The notes under the pieces are model-generated. The model searched no databases and had not been told where the DNA came from. It saw only the letters and a program-made list of their open reading frames with translations. DNA of 5,971 bases, from NCBI RefSeq assembly GCF_020829685.1, contig NZ_JAIVFR010000434.1, forward strand, positions 1 to 5,971. The letters run 5' to 3'. Made by a program: the position numbers and the translations under genes. This DNA comes from Nostoc sp. CHAB 5715 (lineage in GTDB: Bacteria; Cyanobacteriota; Cyanobacteriia; Cyanobacteriales; Nostocaceae). Below, piece by piece: positions 1-5,061 of the stretch. Numbering within the stretch: position 1 is the stretch's first letter; every line of letters starts with the position of its first letter.

Positions 1-2
1 TT

Positions 3-132
3 ATATACGCCTTATGTGAATTAAAAACGCCCAAGCTATAGCAAGGGTTTCAGGCTATGGTTTAGCCAAGATGTTTAGCCATGTTAACGTATTTACGCCT
101 TTCCAGACTCCAACTCACATAAGCCGTTATAT
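3..132. repeat. Imperfect inverted-repeat element (possible MITE or IS remnant)
   Basis: The left arm (3-19) and the right arm (115-132) are imperfect inverted repeats. Their core is a perfect 9-bp match, CTTATGTGA (11-19) against TCACATAAG (115-123), and the similarity continues outward into the ATATACG/CCGTTATAT flanks. About 95 bp lie between the arms and include a 9-bp direct repeat, GTTTAGCCA, at 60-68 and 73-81. No reading frame inside is long enough for a transposase. The size and the terminal symmetry fit a miniature inverted-repeat element or a decayed IS end. The left edge lies at the window boundary, so target-site duplications cannot be judged. It could also be a chance or regulatory inverted repeat. 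Confidence 0.35.
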
Positions 133-227
133 CGCAGTCAGAACGCGATTTTTCCGGGAAAGTTCGTTGCCACGTTGTATATATTCATCAAAAAGGTGAA
201 TAGCCTCAATAACACAGAGGATTAACC

Positions 228-605
228 ATGAAGGTATACAAAAATACCACAAAAAAGATTTTTCTGGCAAGCTGGGTATCAATCAATCAAGCAGAGACTA
301 GTGATCATAAAGTAACCCAGCTAAACCCTTCTATTTCCAAGCCTTACTGGGATATTCTCCAACCCCTACGGCAGCGTTTAGAAAACATTCAAGTCCGCGA
401 TCGCCAACTAGCTCACCGCTTGTGCAAGGTGATTCCATCTCAGTGTCCCTTTGAGCGAGATGTCAAATTATTTGGGAAAACCTTGTTTCACATTCCACCC
501 ATGTGCAAGCTTAACCCCTTATATGAAGAAGTGGTTGGTTTACGTTTCCGAGCGCTGTGCTATCTAGCCGACGAATGTGGCGAAGATGTATCACAGTACT
601 GCTGA
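228..605 (+). CDS. Mo-dependent nitrogenase C-terminus family protein (PF06967-like), small Cys-rich protein
   Basis: This 125-residue protein has a C-terminal half (about residues 60-125) that I recognise as the cyanobacterial family called 'Mo-dependent nitrogenase C-terminus'. Its hallmark stretches are FERDVKLFGKTLFHIPPMCK (75-94) and a tail around residues 104-125 ending in QYC. Six cysteines fall in the last 60 residues (C66, C73, C93, C111, C117, C125), which would suit metal binding or disulfides. That is inference; no biochemical role is established to my knowledge. Despite the family name, the protein is far too small to be a nitrogenase subunit and carries no NifD/NifK cofactor region. 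Residues 1-45 are a less conserved extension. The ATG is supported by AGAGG at 216-220, seven bases upstream. A HIP1 site lies inside the gene (397-404). There is no signal peptide or clear membrane segment. It converges on the caspase-like gene. A TATATT (180-185) could be a -10 box, but no matching -35 was found. Confidence 0.85.
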   Translation: MKVYKNTTKKIFLASWVSINQAETSDHKVTQLNPSISKPYWDILQPLRQRLENIQVRDRQLAHRLCKVIPSQCPFERDVKLFGKTLFHIPPMCKLNPLYEEVVGLRFRALCYLADECGEDVSQYC

Positions 606-640
606 GTAGTGAGGGTATGAGTGAAGAGTGAGGAATTAAA

Positions 641-682
641 ACTCCAAACTCCCTACTCCCCACTCCCTACTCCCCACTTCTA
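641..682. repeat. Heptanucleotide tandem repeat (STRR-like), between convergent genes
   Basis: ACTCCCT and ACTCCCC alternate at 648-654, 655-661, 662-668 and 669-675, making two perfect copies of the 14-bp unit ACTCCCTACTCCCC. Degenerate heptamers flank them at 641-647 and 676-682. This is the short tandemly repeated repetitive (STRR) type known from heterocystous cyanobacteria. The purine-rich stretch just before it (about 604-633, with GAGTAGTGAGGG and GAGTGAAGAGTGAGG) is roughly complementary, so an imperfect hairpin can form between the stops of the two convergent genes. It may act as a bidirectional terminator, although no U-run follows a clean stem. Confidence 0.7.
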
Positions 683-683
683 A

Positions 684-2534
684 CTATTTTTTTTGCCATT
701 TTTGAATGGCATCCTGAGCATCTTCGTAAGCGCCTGTCTCCTCTGGCACTAAAGCAGCAGTCGCAATTGCGGCATTAAGTTCTCCTTCGGTGGCGCGACG
801 CTTGGCCAGGTCTAAAATTTTCTCACTCCAGTTATAGATCGATTTTTGGGCAATATCGAAGCCTGGTTGACCCGGTGGTACTTTCTTCGCAACTTCGATC
901 GCACGATTGTAGGTAGATGCCTGTCCAGACTTGATTAAGGCATTAGCTGCATCTAAAAGAGTTTTGTTACTTACATACTGCTTACCCTCTAACCGCCACA
1001 GGTTAATTGCTGCTTGTGCTTTGGCATAAGGAGCTTCATCTTTGGTAATTAATCGAGCGGCAGCAATAGCGCCAGCATACTGTCTTTGTTTAGCACGTCC
1101 CTCTGCTAAATCTAAAATCATTTGGCTCCAAATCTTAATATTCTCCTGAGCTTGTTGGTACAGTGGTTCACCAGGTCGAATTTTCCGGGCTGTTGCGATC
1201 GCCATGCTCAAATCGCTAGCCTGAGTTTGTCTGAGCGACATTTTCGCCAGGTCTAATACTGCTTGATTCCGCTTTTTAGACTCGGAACTAGAAGTTATTT
1301 GGGCGCTAGATTGGTTTTTAAGTCTAACTGGTAGAGTGCGATCACTCCCAGCAGCATTGGGTGATGTGCTTGATATTTGCTTAATTTTAAAAGTTTCTTG
1401 ATTACGGAGAAAAACTACGGCGATTAAACCTGCTACGAGCAGGCTACCTCCGCCCCATAAAATAAACTGTTTCCAAAAAGGGATGCTTGACTGATTGGAT
1501 GGCAATCGAGAAACGTAACCTTTAGAAGAATTGGGGATAAATCTTCCCTTAGGATTCACTCCTAAAGAAGTTTCTGCCATTGGCTGGGAAACTAAGCCAG
1601 TAGCTGACTCCTTTCCTTGTTGACCTTTAGATTTTTCGACCTTGTGAGCCTTCACCTGTTGGGAGGAGTTCACAGTCGCTTCTCCCCATCTGCCCCGTTC
1701 TGCTGAAGTTTTAGGGTAATCGTCGAGGGGAGGAGCCGCAAGGGCAACAGCAAAGGATTCTTCAGGATAAATCACCGATTCTGCTTGCAAGTCACTTTCT
1801 ATTGCCAATTTTGGCAAGATTACCTGTTGCCTTGATGGGATAATAGTGGCAGGGTTTTGGACAGGACGCCAGTGGTGGTGACATAATTTTGGCATGATCA
1901 GGCTTAGGTAGCTTTCTAAATCTGCCAAGTTGCTGCCATTACCAGAACGCAAAGCTTCTAACAAAGCTGCTGTAAAGAATCCGTGACCTAATTCGCTACT
2001 TTCATGGGAAAATTGCTCTGGTTGACAAGAAAGAATTGTCGCAAGTTGTAGTTCTTGGGCTAATTCTATTGTTTCTTCGCCAACGGGAGCATCTGCTTGA
2101 GTGCCAAAAGCGCGGTTGATATCGAGTAGTAACAATACATTTAGTTCAGCAAGTTGCAGACTTTGCATTAGCGATCGCAATTCTATGCCAGTCTCTTGCA
2201 CCAGTTCGGGGTTGCCCTCTGCTGGCATTAAGTAATCTTTGCCCTTGTAGTTGACCCCATAACCGCTAAAAAATAACCACAGATAATCTTCTGGTTGCCA
2301 ACTTGTCGCTGCCAAATCCTCAAGCAGCAGCAAAATATTCTCTTTAGTCGGATAAGTTGATCTATCCCCAATCGGCGGGGAGGTATCCGTCATTAAGAGA
2401 CAGTGTTTGGGGAGAAAACCTGCCTCTGTCACCAAAAAATCCTCTAGTGCCTCAGCATCTGCTTGGGCACAACTTAAAGGTTGAAATAACTGATATTGAT
2501 TGATGCCAATCGCGATCGCCCAGTAATTTGCCAT
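684..2534 (-). CDS. Membrane-anchored caspase-fold pseudoprotease (YN-type pseudo-orthocaspase) with C-terminal helical repeats
   Basis: This is a 616-residue protein. Residues 1-235 form a peptidase C14 / metacaspase-like p20-p10 domain: WAIAIGINQY (5-14) is the first strand, LFFSGYG (87-93) is the usual F-SGHG motif, LLLLDINR (134-141) is the usual LDxC motif, and LGHGFFTAALLEAL (182-195) is the p10 helix. The catalytic His is Tyr92 and the catalytic Cys is Asn140, so proteolysis is not expected; this double replacement is known among cyanobacterial pseudo-orthocaspases. Residues about 240-350 are a low-complexity, partly basic linker. Residues 356-376 form one transmembrane helix (1407-1469). 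Residues 425-616 hold four alpha-helical segments, each starting like (I/L)LDLA and ending in Trp (469, 513, 569, 613), arranged as two 100-residue units and resembling TPR-like solenoids. There is no signal peptide, so the caspase domain is probably cytosolic; that topology is inferred. The ATG lies just downstream of a weak GCGGG, and the caspase fold begins immediately after it, which supports this start. The gene is transcribed divergently from the membrane protein at 2736. Role unknown; a scaffold or sensor is more likely than an enzyme. Confidence 0.9.
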   Translation of the reverse strand: MANYWAIAIGINQYQLFQPLSCAQADAEALEDFLVTEAGFLPKHCLLMTDTSPPIGDRSTYPTKENILLLLEDLAATSWQPEDYLWLFFSGYGVNYKGKDYLMPAEGNPELVQETGIELRSLMQSLQLAELNVLLLLDINRAFGTQADAPVGEETIELAQELQLATILSCQPEQFSHESSELGHGFFTAALLEALRSGNGSNLADLESYLSLIMPKLCHHHWRPVQNPATIIPSRQQVILPKLAIESDLQAESVIYPEESFAVALAAPPLDDYPKTSAERGRWGEATVNSSQQVKAHKVEKSKGQQGKESATGLVSQPMAETSLGVNPKGRFIPNSSKGYVSRLPSNQSSIPFWKQFILWGGGSLLVAGLIAVVFLRNQETFKIKQISSTSPNAAGSDRTLPVRLKNQSSAQITSSSESKKRNQAVLDLAKMSLRQTQASDLSMAIATARKIRPGEPLYQQAQENIKIWSQMILDLAEGRAKQRQYAGAIAAARLITKDEAPYAKAQAAINLWRLEGKQYVSNKTLLDAANALIKSGQASTYNRAIEVAKKVPPGQPGFDIAQKSIYNWSEKILDLAKRRATEGELNAAIATAALVPEETGAYEDAQDAIQKWQKK

Positions 2535-2575
2535 CCCGCTATTTGTCAGTTATTGTTTGCTGGTCTTAAAATTGC

Positions 2576-2607
2576 GGTTGGCTTTGCCCAAAAAAACAAA
2601 GCTAACC
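2576..2607. promoter_or_regulatory. Hairpin-forming inverted repeat in the divergent promoter region
   Basis: GGTTGGCTTTG (2576-2586) and CAAAGCTAACC (2597-2607) are complementary at 10 of 11 positions around a 10-nt loop. The mismatch is a G-U wobble in plus-strand RNA and an A-C mismatch in minus-strand RNA. A weak TATAAG (2613-2618, minus strand) would put a start for the caspase-like gene near 2606, so the hairpin could sit at the 5' end of that mRNA and act on stability or translation. It could equally be a dispersed repeat or an operator. No regulator is identified. Confidence 0.35.
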
Positions 2608-2653
2608 TATGTCTTATAGTCTAGGTGATTCTGATCGAATTTTAAGTTAAAAT

Positions 2654-2667
2654 GTAATTTTTATTAC
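2654..2667. promoter_or_regulatory. Candidate NtcA-binding site (GTA-N8-TAC)
   Basis: GTAATTTTTATTAC matches the cyanobacterial NtcA consensus GTA-N8-TAC exactly. It lies between the divergent genes, 120 bp from the caspase-like start and 69 bp from the start at 2736. NtcA is the global nitrogen regulator of the CRP family. At activated promoters a -10 box of type TAN3T usually follows about 20-24 nt downstream. Here the plus-strand candidates are TACCTT at 2685-2690 (17 nt away) and TAATTT at 2696-2701 (28 nt), and neither spacing is ideal. Chance matches to six fixed bases are not rare in AT-rich DNA, so this is a candidate only. Confidence 0.3.
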
Positions 2668-2735
2668 GTTTATACACCGGAAAATACCTTTTACCTAATT
2701 TCAATAAAAGATTATTACTAAGGAGATAGAAGGTT

Positions 2736-3203
2736 ATGAGCAAGATTTCTGCTCACCTACCATCATCGATCACTCCCTTTTCATTTATTAGCGAAATTGC
2801 CAGAAGAATCCGGATAATTCCTTTAGTAGTTTTGCTCATATCTACTGTTCCTGCGTGGTTTTTGATGGAAGCGATCGCGCCTCAGGTTGTGCGAGCTTAC
2901 ACCGCTAGAGTTGATCTAGCTATTGACCGCCTGCCAGATGAAAACTATGAAACCGTTCTCAGGAGAGCGGAAGCGGTTGCTAGAGCATCTGCTCAACGGA
3001 GTTTCGACCAAGATATCTTGGTGACAGATGTTTCAATCATTGTAACCGTACAAAATTATGGTGCGATCGTACCAGTTCTGACATTAGAAGTCAGTCGTCC
3101 CCAATGGCGATCGCGTCCCGATGCTCAAATTTGGGCGACTTACTTCAAAACGGCGCGATCGCTACTTTTTTTGGAAAATAACCAGGACTTACGCAAACAA
3201 TAG
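2736..3203 (+). CDS. Conserved hypothetical membrane-anchored protein
   Basis: I do not recognise a named family for this 155-residue protein, although it has the look of a conserved cyanobacterial protein. Residues 1-25 are polar and end in the basic stretch RRIR. Residues 27-49 form one strongly hydrophobic segment. This is either a signal anchor or a signal peptide with a possible cleavage after VRA (residue 54). Residues 55-155 are soluble and look like a small alpha/beta domain: a helix rich in Arg and Ala (about 67-92), then strands ILVTDVSIIVTVQNY (94-108) and IVPVLTLEVS (111-120), then an amphipathic helix (about 128-146). The start is well supported by AAGGAG at 2720-2725. Three HIP1 octamers lie inside (2871, 3107, 3155). 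It is transcribed divergently from the pseudo-caspase across 201 bp, so co-regulation is possible. The soluble domain is probably on the periplasmic or lumenal side, by the positive-inside rule. Confidence 0.75.
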   Translation: MSKISAHLPSSITPFSFISEIARRIRIIPLVVLLISTVPAWFLMEAIAPQVVRAYTARVDLAIDRLPDENYETVLRRAEAVARASAQRSFDQDILVTDVSIIVTVQNYGAIVPVLTLEVSRPQWRSRPDAQIWATYFKTARSLLFLENNQDLRKQ

Positions 3204-3222
3204 CCGAAAAGAATGATTTTCA

Positions 3223-3276
3223 GTAGGGGCAATTCATGTAGACGCAAAGGGGGTTCCCGCAGGGTATTGCCCCTAC
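3223..3276. repeat. Dispersed GTAGGGGCAAT inverted repeat, possible terminator
   Basis: GTAGGGGCAAT (3223-3233) and ATTGCCCCTAC (3266-3276) are perfect 11-bp inverted repeats. The 32-nt interior contains GGGTTCCC and a GACGCAAAG...CCGCAGGGTA stretch typical of dispersed repeats in Nostocales genomes. A TTTT follows at 3277-3280. The element starts 20 bases after the stop of the gene ending at 3203, so the hairpin plus short T-run may end that transcript. The repeat identity is from my memory of such genomes. Confidence 0.55.
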
Positions 3277-3278
3277 TT

Positions 3279-3309
3279 TTGTCGTTAGCATCAGTGGATG
3301 GTCTAGAAT
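3279..3309 (+). promoter_or_regulatory. Possible rpmF promoter
   Basis: TAGAAT at 3304-3309 is a good -10 match. The best -35 is a weak TTGTCG at 3279-3284, with a long 19-nt spacer. The inferred start near 3315 would leave a leader of about 28 nt before the rpmF ATG. The upstream gene is closed off by a hairpin, so rpmF needs its own promoter. Confidence 0.3.
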
Positions 3310-3342
3310 AGTAAGGTTGTAAGAATTGCGATATCTGCTGAC

Positions 3343-3516
3343 ATGGCTGTTCCTAAGAAGAAAACTTCAAAATCAAAACGAGATAAACGTCGAGCTACCT
3401 GGAGGCACAAAGCCGTCGTCGAAGCTCAAAAAGCCCTTTCTCTGGGCAAATCAATTTTGACTGGACGTTCTACATTTGTATATCCAGCTGCTGAAGAAGA
3501 GGAAGAAGAATCTTAA
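3343..3516 (+). CDS. rpmF: 50S ribosomal protein L32
   Basis: The encoded 57-residue protein starts [20 protein letters not shown] (1-20) and continues through [14 protein letters not shown] (30-43). This is the conserved cyanobacterial/plastid L32. The family binds 23S rRNA in the large subunit, and the lysine- and arginine-rich first 22 residues fit that. There is no cysteine at all, so the zinc-ribbon form seen in many bacteria is absent; that is normal for cyanobacteria. The protein ends in a short acidic tail of five Glu and one Ser. The start is fixed by the conserved N-terminus. No good Shine-Dalgarno is visible directly upstream. It appears monocistronic, not followed by plsX as in proteobacteria. 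Confidence 0.96.
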   Translation: MAVPKKKTSKSKRDKRRATWRHKAVVEAQKALSLGKSILTGRSTFVYPAAEEEEEES

Positions 3517-3518
3517 CA

Positions 3519-3689
3519 ATTCAAAACTTGTACTGAGCGTAGCCGAAGTATTCAAAACTTGTACTGAGCTTGTCCTGAGCTTGTCCTGAGCGTAGCCGAC
3601 TTGTACGCTCGCTGCGTCGAAGTAAGGGCGTAGCCGAAGTATTCAAAATGAAAGACATTTTCAGACGGTTACTGAGCGTAGCCGAAGTA
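3519..3689. repeat. Cluster of dispersed TACTGAGCGTAGCCGAAGTA-type repeats
   Basis: This is a nested repeat cluster just after the rpmF stop. ATTCAAAACTTGTACTGAGC occurs exactly at 3519-3538 and 3550-3569 (31-bp period). TACTGAGCGTAGCCGAAGTA occurs exactly at 3531-3550 and 3670-3689, with partial copies at 3586-3599 and 3628-3641. An 11-bp unit, CTGAGCTTGTC, is tandem at 3564-3574 and 3575-3585 with a further partial copy. A 21-bp stretch at 3537-3557 recurs at 3628-3648. This family of short dispersed repeats is common between genes in filamentous cyanobacteria. The minus-strand frame across it (3521-3718) is a by-product of the repeats and not a gene. No direct-repeat/unique-spacer rhythm of a CRISPR array is present. 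Confidence 0.85.
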
Positions 3690-3691
3690 CG

Positions 3692-3705
3692 GGGGTTTAA
3701 ACCCC
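3692..3705. repeat. GGGGTTTAAACCCC palindrome
   Basis: This perfect 14-bp palindrome sits at the end of the repeat cluster, 175 bases after the rpmF stop. Similar CGGGGTTTAAACCCCG pieces occur as dispersed units in cyanobacterial genomes (from memory). It can form a short GC stem but has no U-run after it, so a terminator role is doubtful. Confidence 0.6.
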
Positions 3706-3741
3706 GACTGAAACTCACAAGCTCATTAGATCGAAAAAATT

Positions 3742-3778
3742 GGTAGTGAGTAATTGGGAATATCCATTACCCATTACC
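3742..3778. repeat. Imperfect inverted repeat of GGTAATGGGTAAT type
   Basis: The left arm GGTAGTGAGTAATTGGG (3742-3758) pairs imperfectly with the right arm CCATTACCCATTACC (3764-3778) around a short AT loop. It is another dispersed intergenic repeat type of filamentous cyanobacteria. A hairpin here could separate upstream transcription from the oxidoreductase promoter at 3835. The rest of 3779-3892 shows no gene. Confidence 0.5.
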
Positions 3779-3834
3779 TATCATTCATGAGTAACGAGCA
3801 AGTAATCAAATAAAGAGTCAAACATCTGGTACTG

Positions 3835-3864
3835 TTGGCAACTCAGCAAAAAAGCTTGTATACA
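3835..3864 (+). promoter_or_regulatory. Putative sigma70-type promoter of the sulfite-oxidase-like gene
   Basis: TTGGCA (3835-3840) and TATACA (3859-3864) are separated by 18 nt and resemble -35 and -10 boxes. The inferred start near 3871 would give a leader of about 22 nt. No operator is evident. Confidence 0.4.
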
Positions 3865-3892
3865 TCTTGAAAAAACTTATTTTTCTCTAACT

Positions 3893-4522
3893 ATGCTAGG
3901 AAAATATTTTCAGAAACCAGGGAAGGAAGAGGGCGATGGCGCAGCCAACGCCAAGGGCGATCGCGTCCCTCCTGGTCAACACTTAGCTAAAGGTTTTCCC
4001 GTATTAACTTACGGTGAAACTCCCCAAGTCAGCACTGAGGAATGGGAGTTTCGAGTTTGGGGTTTAGCAAAATCTGCTACCTTTAGTTGGTCAGACTTTA
4101 TGGCGCTACCTCAACATGAATTTACAGCCGACTTCCACTGTGTAACGCGCTGGTCTAAACTGGATGTCAAATGGACTGGCATTAAAGTTACAGATTTCAT
4201 GAGTCTGATTGAATTAGACCCGAAAGTAGCCCACGTTATGGAACACTGCTATGGCGGCTACACCACCAATATTTCTGTAGAAGATTTTCTGCGCGAAGAA
4301 AACTTCTTTGCTTTTAAAGTCTTTGGTGAAGACCTTCCATCTGAACACGGTGGCCCGATGCGGCTAGTTGTACCCCACCTCTACGCTTGGAAAAGTGCTA
4401 AGTGGATTAATGGGTTGGAATTTTTAGCTGCTGAAGAACTTGGTTTTTGGGAGCGCAATGGCTACCATCGCCGTGGTGAACCTTGGGCTGAGGAGCGTTA
4501 CAGTAATGCCTTTGGGATTTAA
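3893..4522 (+). CDS. Sulfite oxidase-like molybdopterin-dependent oxidoreductase
   Basis: This 209-residue protein has a single Moco-binding sulfite-oxidase-type domain. TADFHCVTRWSKLDVKW (78-94) carries Cys83, the expected molybdenum ligand. VMEHCYGGYTTNIS (115-128), SEHGGPMRLVVPHLYAWKSA (150-169) and WINGLEFL (171-178) are the family's core cofactor and substrate-pocket stretches. It lacks the cytochrome b5 and dimerisation domains of eukaryotic sulfite oxidase. It also has no Tat signal or membrane segment, so it differs from exported MsrP/YedY and is probably cytoplasmic. The substrate is unknown. Residues 14-23 include what looks like a 24-bp in-frame insertion between AGGGCGAT repeats. 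The start at 3893 has no clear Shine-Dalgarno; it is chosen because the next ATG in frame would remove conserved domain sequence. It appears to be a single-gene unit, with the next gene 140 bp away. Confidence 0.92.
   Translation: MLGKYFQKPGKEEGDGAANAKGDRVPPGQHLAKGFPVLTYGETPQVSTEEWEFRVWGLAKSATFSWSDFMALPQHEFTADFHCVTRWSKLDVKWTGIKVTDFMSLIELDPKVAHVMEHCYGGYTTNISVEDFLREENFFAFKVFGEDLPSEHGGPMRLVVPHLYAWKSAKWINGLEFLAAEELGFWERNGYHRRGEPWAEERYSNAFGI
3930..3961. repeat. Short repeat insertion inside the coding sequence
   Basis: AGGGCGAT occurs at 3930-3937 and again at 3954-3961, exactly 24 bp apart, and the second copy overlaps a HIP1 site (3957-3964). The 24 bp between equivalent points add eight codons (GAANAKGD or an equivalent register) to the N-terminal linker without changing frame. 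Removing them leaves EEGDRVPPGQ, close to the form I remember in homologues. The GC-rich GATGGCGCAGCC sequence resembles small dispersed repeats of Nostocales. Confidence 0.55.
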
Positions 4523-4573
4523 AAGTTAGGAGTTATTCAATTTAGTTAGAGATAAACAATTTTCAAGGTGATG

Positions 4574-4600
4574 TTGATAGCAGGTAAATAGTCTTAGAAT
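4574..4600 (+). promoter_or_regulatory. Weak promoter candidate for the membrane protein at 4663
   Basis: TTGATA (4574-4579) and TAGAAT (4595-4600) resemble -35 and -10 boxes, but the 15-nt spacer is short. The inferred start near 4607 would leave a leader of about 56 nt. Read-through from the oxidoreductase gene is an alternative, as no terminator is visible between them. Confidence 0.22.
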
Positions 4601-4662
4601 AGCAGTGGCAAACATCGATAACACGAACAAAGCTGATAGTACTAAAAATTAAGGAAAAAACC

Positions 4663-5061
4663 ATGAGACGTTTTACCTTGTTTACGCTACTGTATCTAGC
4701 TGCGGGAGTCTGCTTAACTGCGATCGCACTTAAGTACCCTAACATCACTCCAAACCTTAAAGCCATCCTGCTAATAGAGGCAGGAATGCTATACACTTTC
4801 TCTATATTCAGTACCTCCCCGTTTTGGCGTCAAACCTTACTACAAAGCCAAAATAGACTTCGCCAGCAAGCAACATGGAAGAAAAAATTCGTTCCGATCG
4901 CACTTTGGCTAGCGATTGGATTAACGGTTTTTTCGTTCATCTTCAATGTAGTAGTGAGTCATAACTGGACAACTGAAGCAATCGCCCAAGCGTCTTTGGG
5001 GCTAATAATTATTTTGCCGAGTGCAGAAAATCTTTTCCTCAGAAGCCAAACCCAATCATAA
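4663..5061 (+). CDS. Hypothetical small integral membrane protein
   Basis: I do not recognise a family for this 132-residue protein. It has three clear hydrophobic segments (about residues 4-23, 32-50 and 76-97) and a weaker fourth (about 105-119). These are separated by a short polar turn around KYPNITPN (24-31) and a basic, Gln-rich loop at residues 56-75 that probably faces the cytoplasm. No catalytic motif is visible. The ATG is well supported by AAGGA at 4651-4655, seven bases upstream. A HIP1 octamer at 4720-4727 suggests it is a long-term resident of the genome. It converges on the aldehyde dehydrogenase across a 222-bp spacer that holds no recognisable gene, only a 12-bp palindrome, TGAGTTAACTCA, at 5109-5120. 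Confidence 0.75.
   Translation: MRRFTLFTLLYLAAGVCLTAIALKYPNITPNLKAILLIEAGMLYTFSIFSTSPFWRQTLLQSQNRLRQQATWKKKFVPIALWLAIGLTVFSFIFNVVVSHNWTTEAIAQASLGLIIILPSAENLFLRSQTQS

Noticed and set aside
167..185. Promoter TTGCCA/TATATT before the gene at 228
   Set aside because: The boxes are only 7 nt apart, and no -35 is found at proper distance from TATATT.
228..605. Evidence for a nitrogenase gene cluster
   Set aside because: Only the small PF06967-type protein is present. No nif structural or assembly gene is seen, and members of this family occur away from nif clusters.
684..2534. Active metacaspase or CHAT/HetF-type protease
   Set aside because: Both catalytic positions are replaced, and the flanking motifs match the C14 caspase type rather than CHAT.
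3519..3689. CRISPR array
   Set aside because: The repeats overlap and vary in length, there are no unique spacers of even size, and no cas gene is near.
3521..3718. 65-residue minus-strand open frame downstream of rpmF
   Set aside because: It lies entirely in the dispersed-repeat cluster. Its protein is simply the translation of the repeat units, with no ribosome binding site.
4563..4796. 77-residue minus-strand open frame
   Set aside because: It is antisense to the start of the membrane protein at 4663, which has a good Shine-Dalgarno, membrane segments and a HIP1 site. The antisense protein has no recognisable feature.
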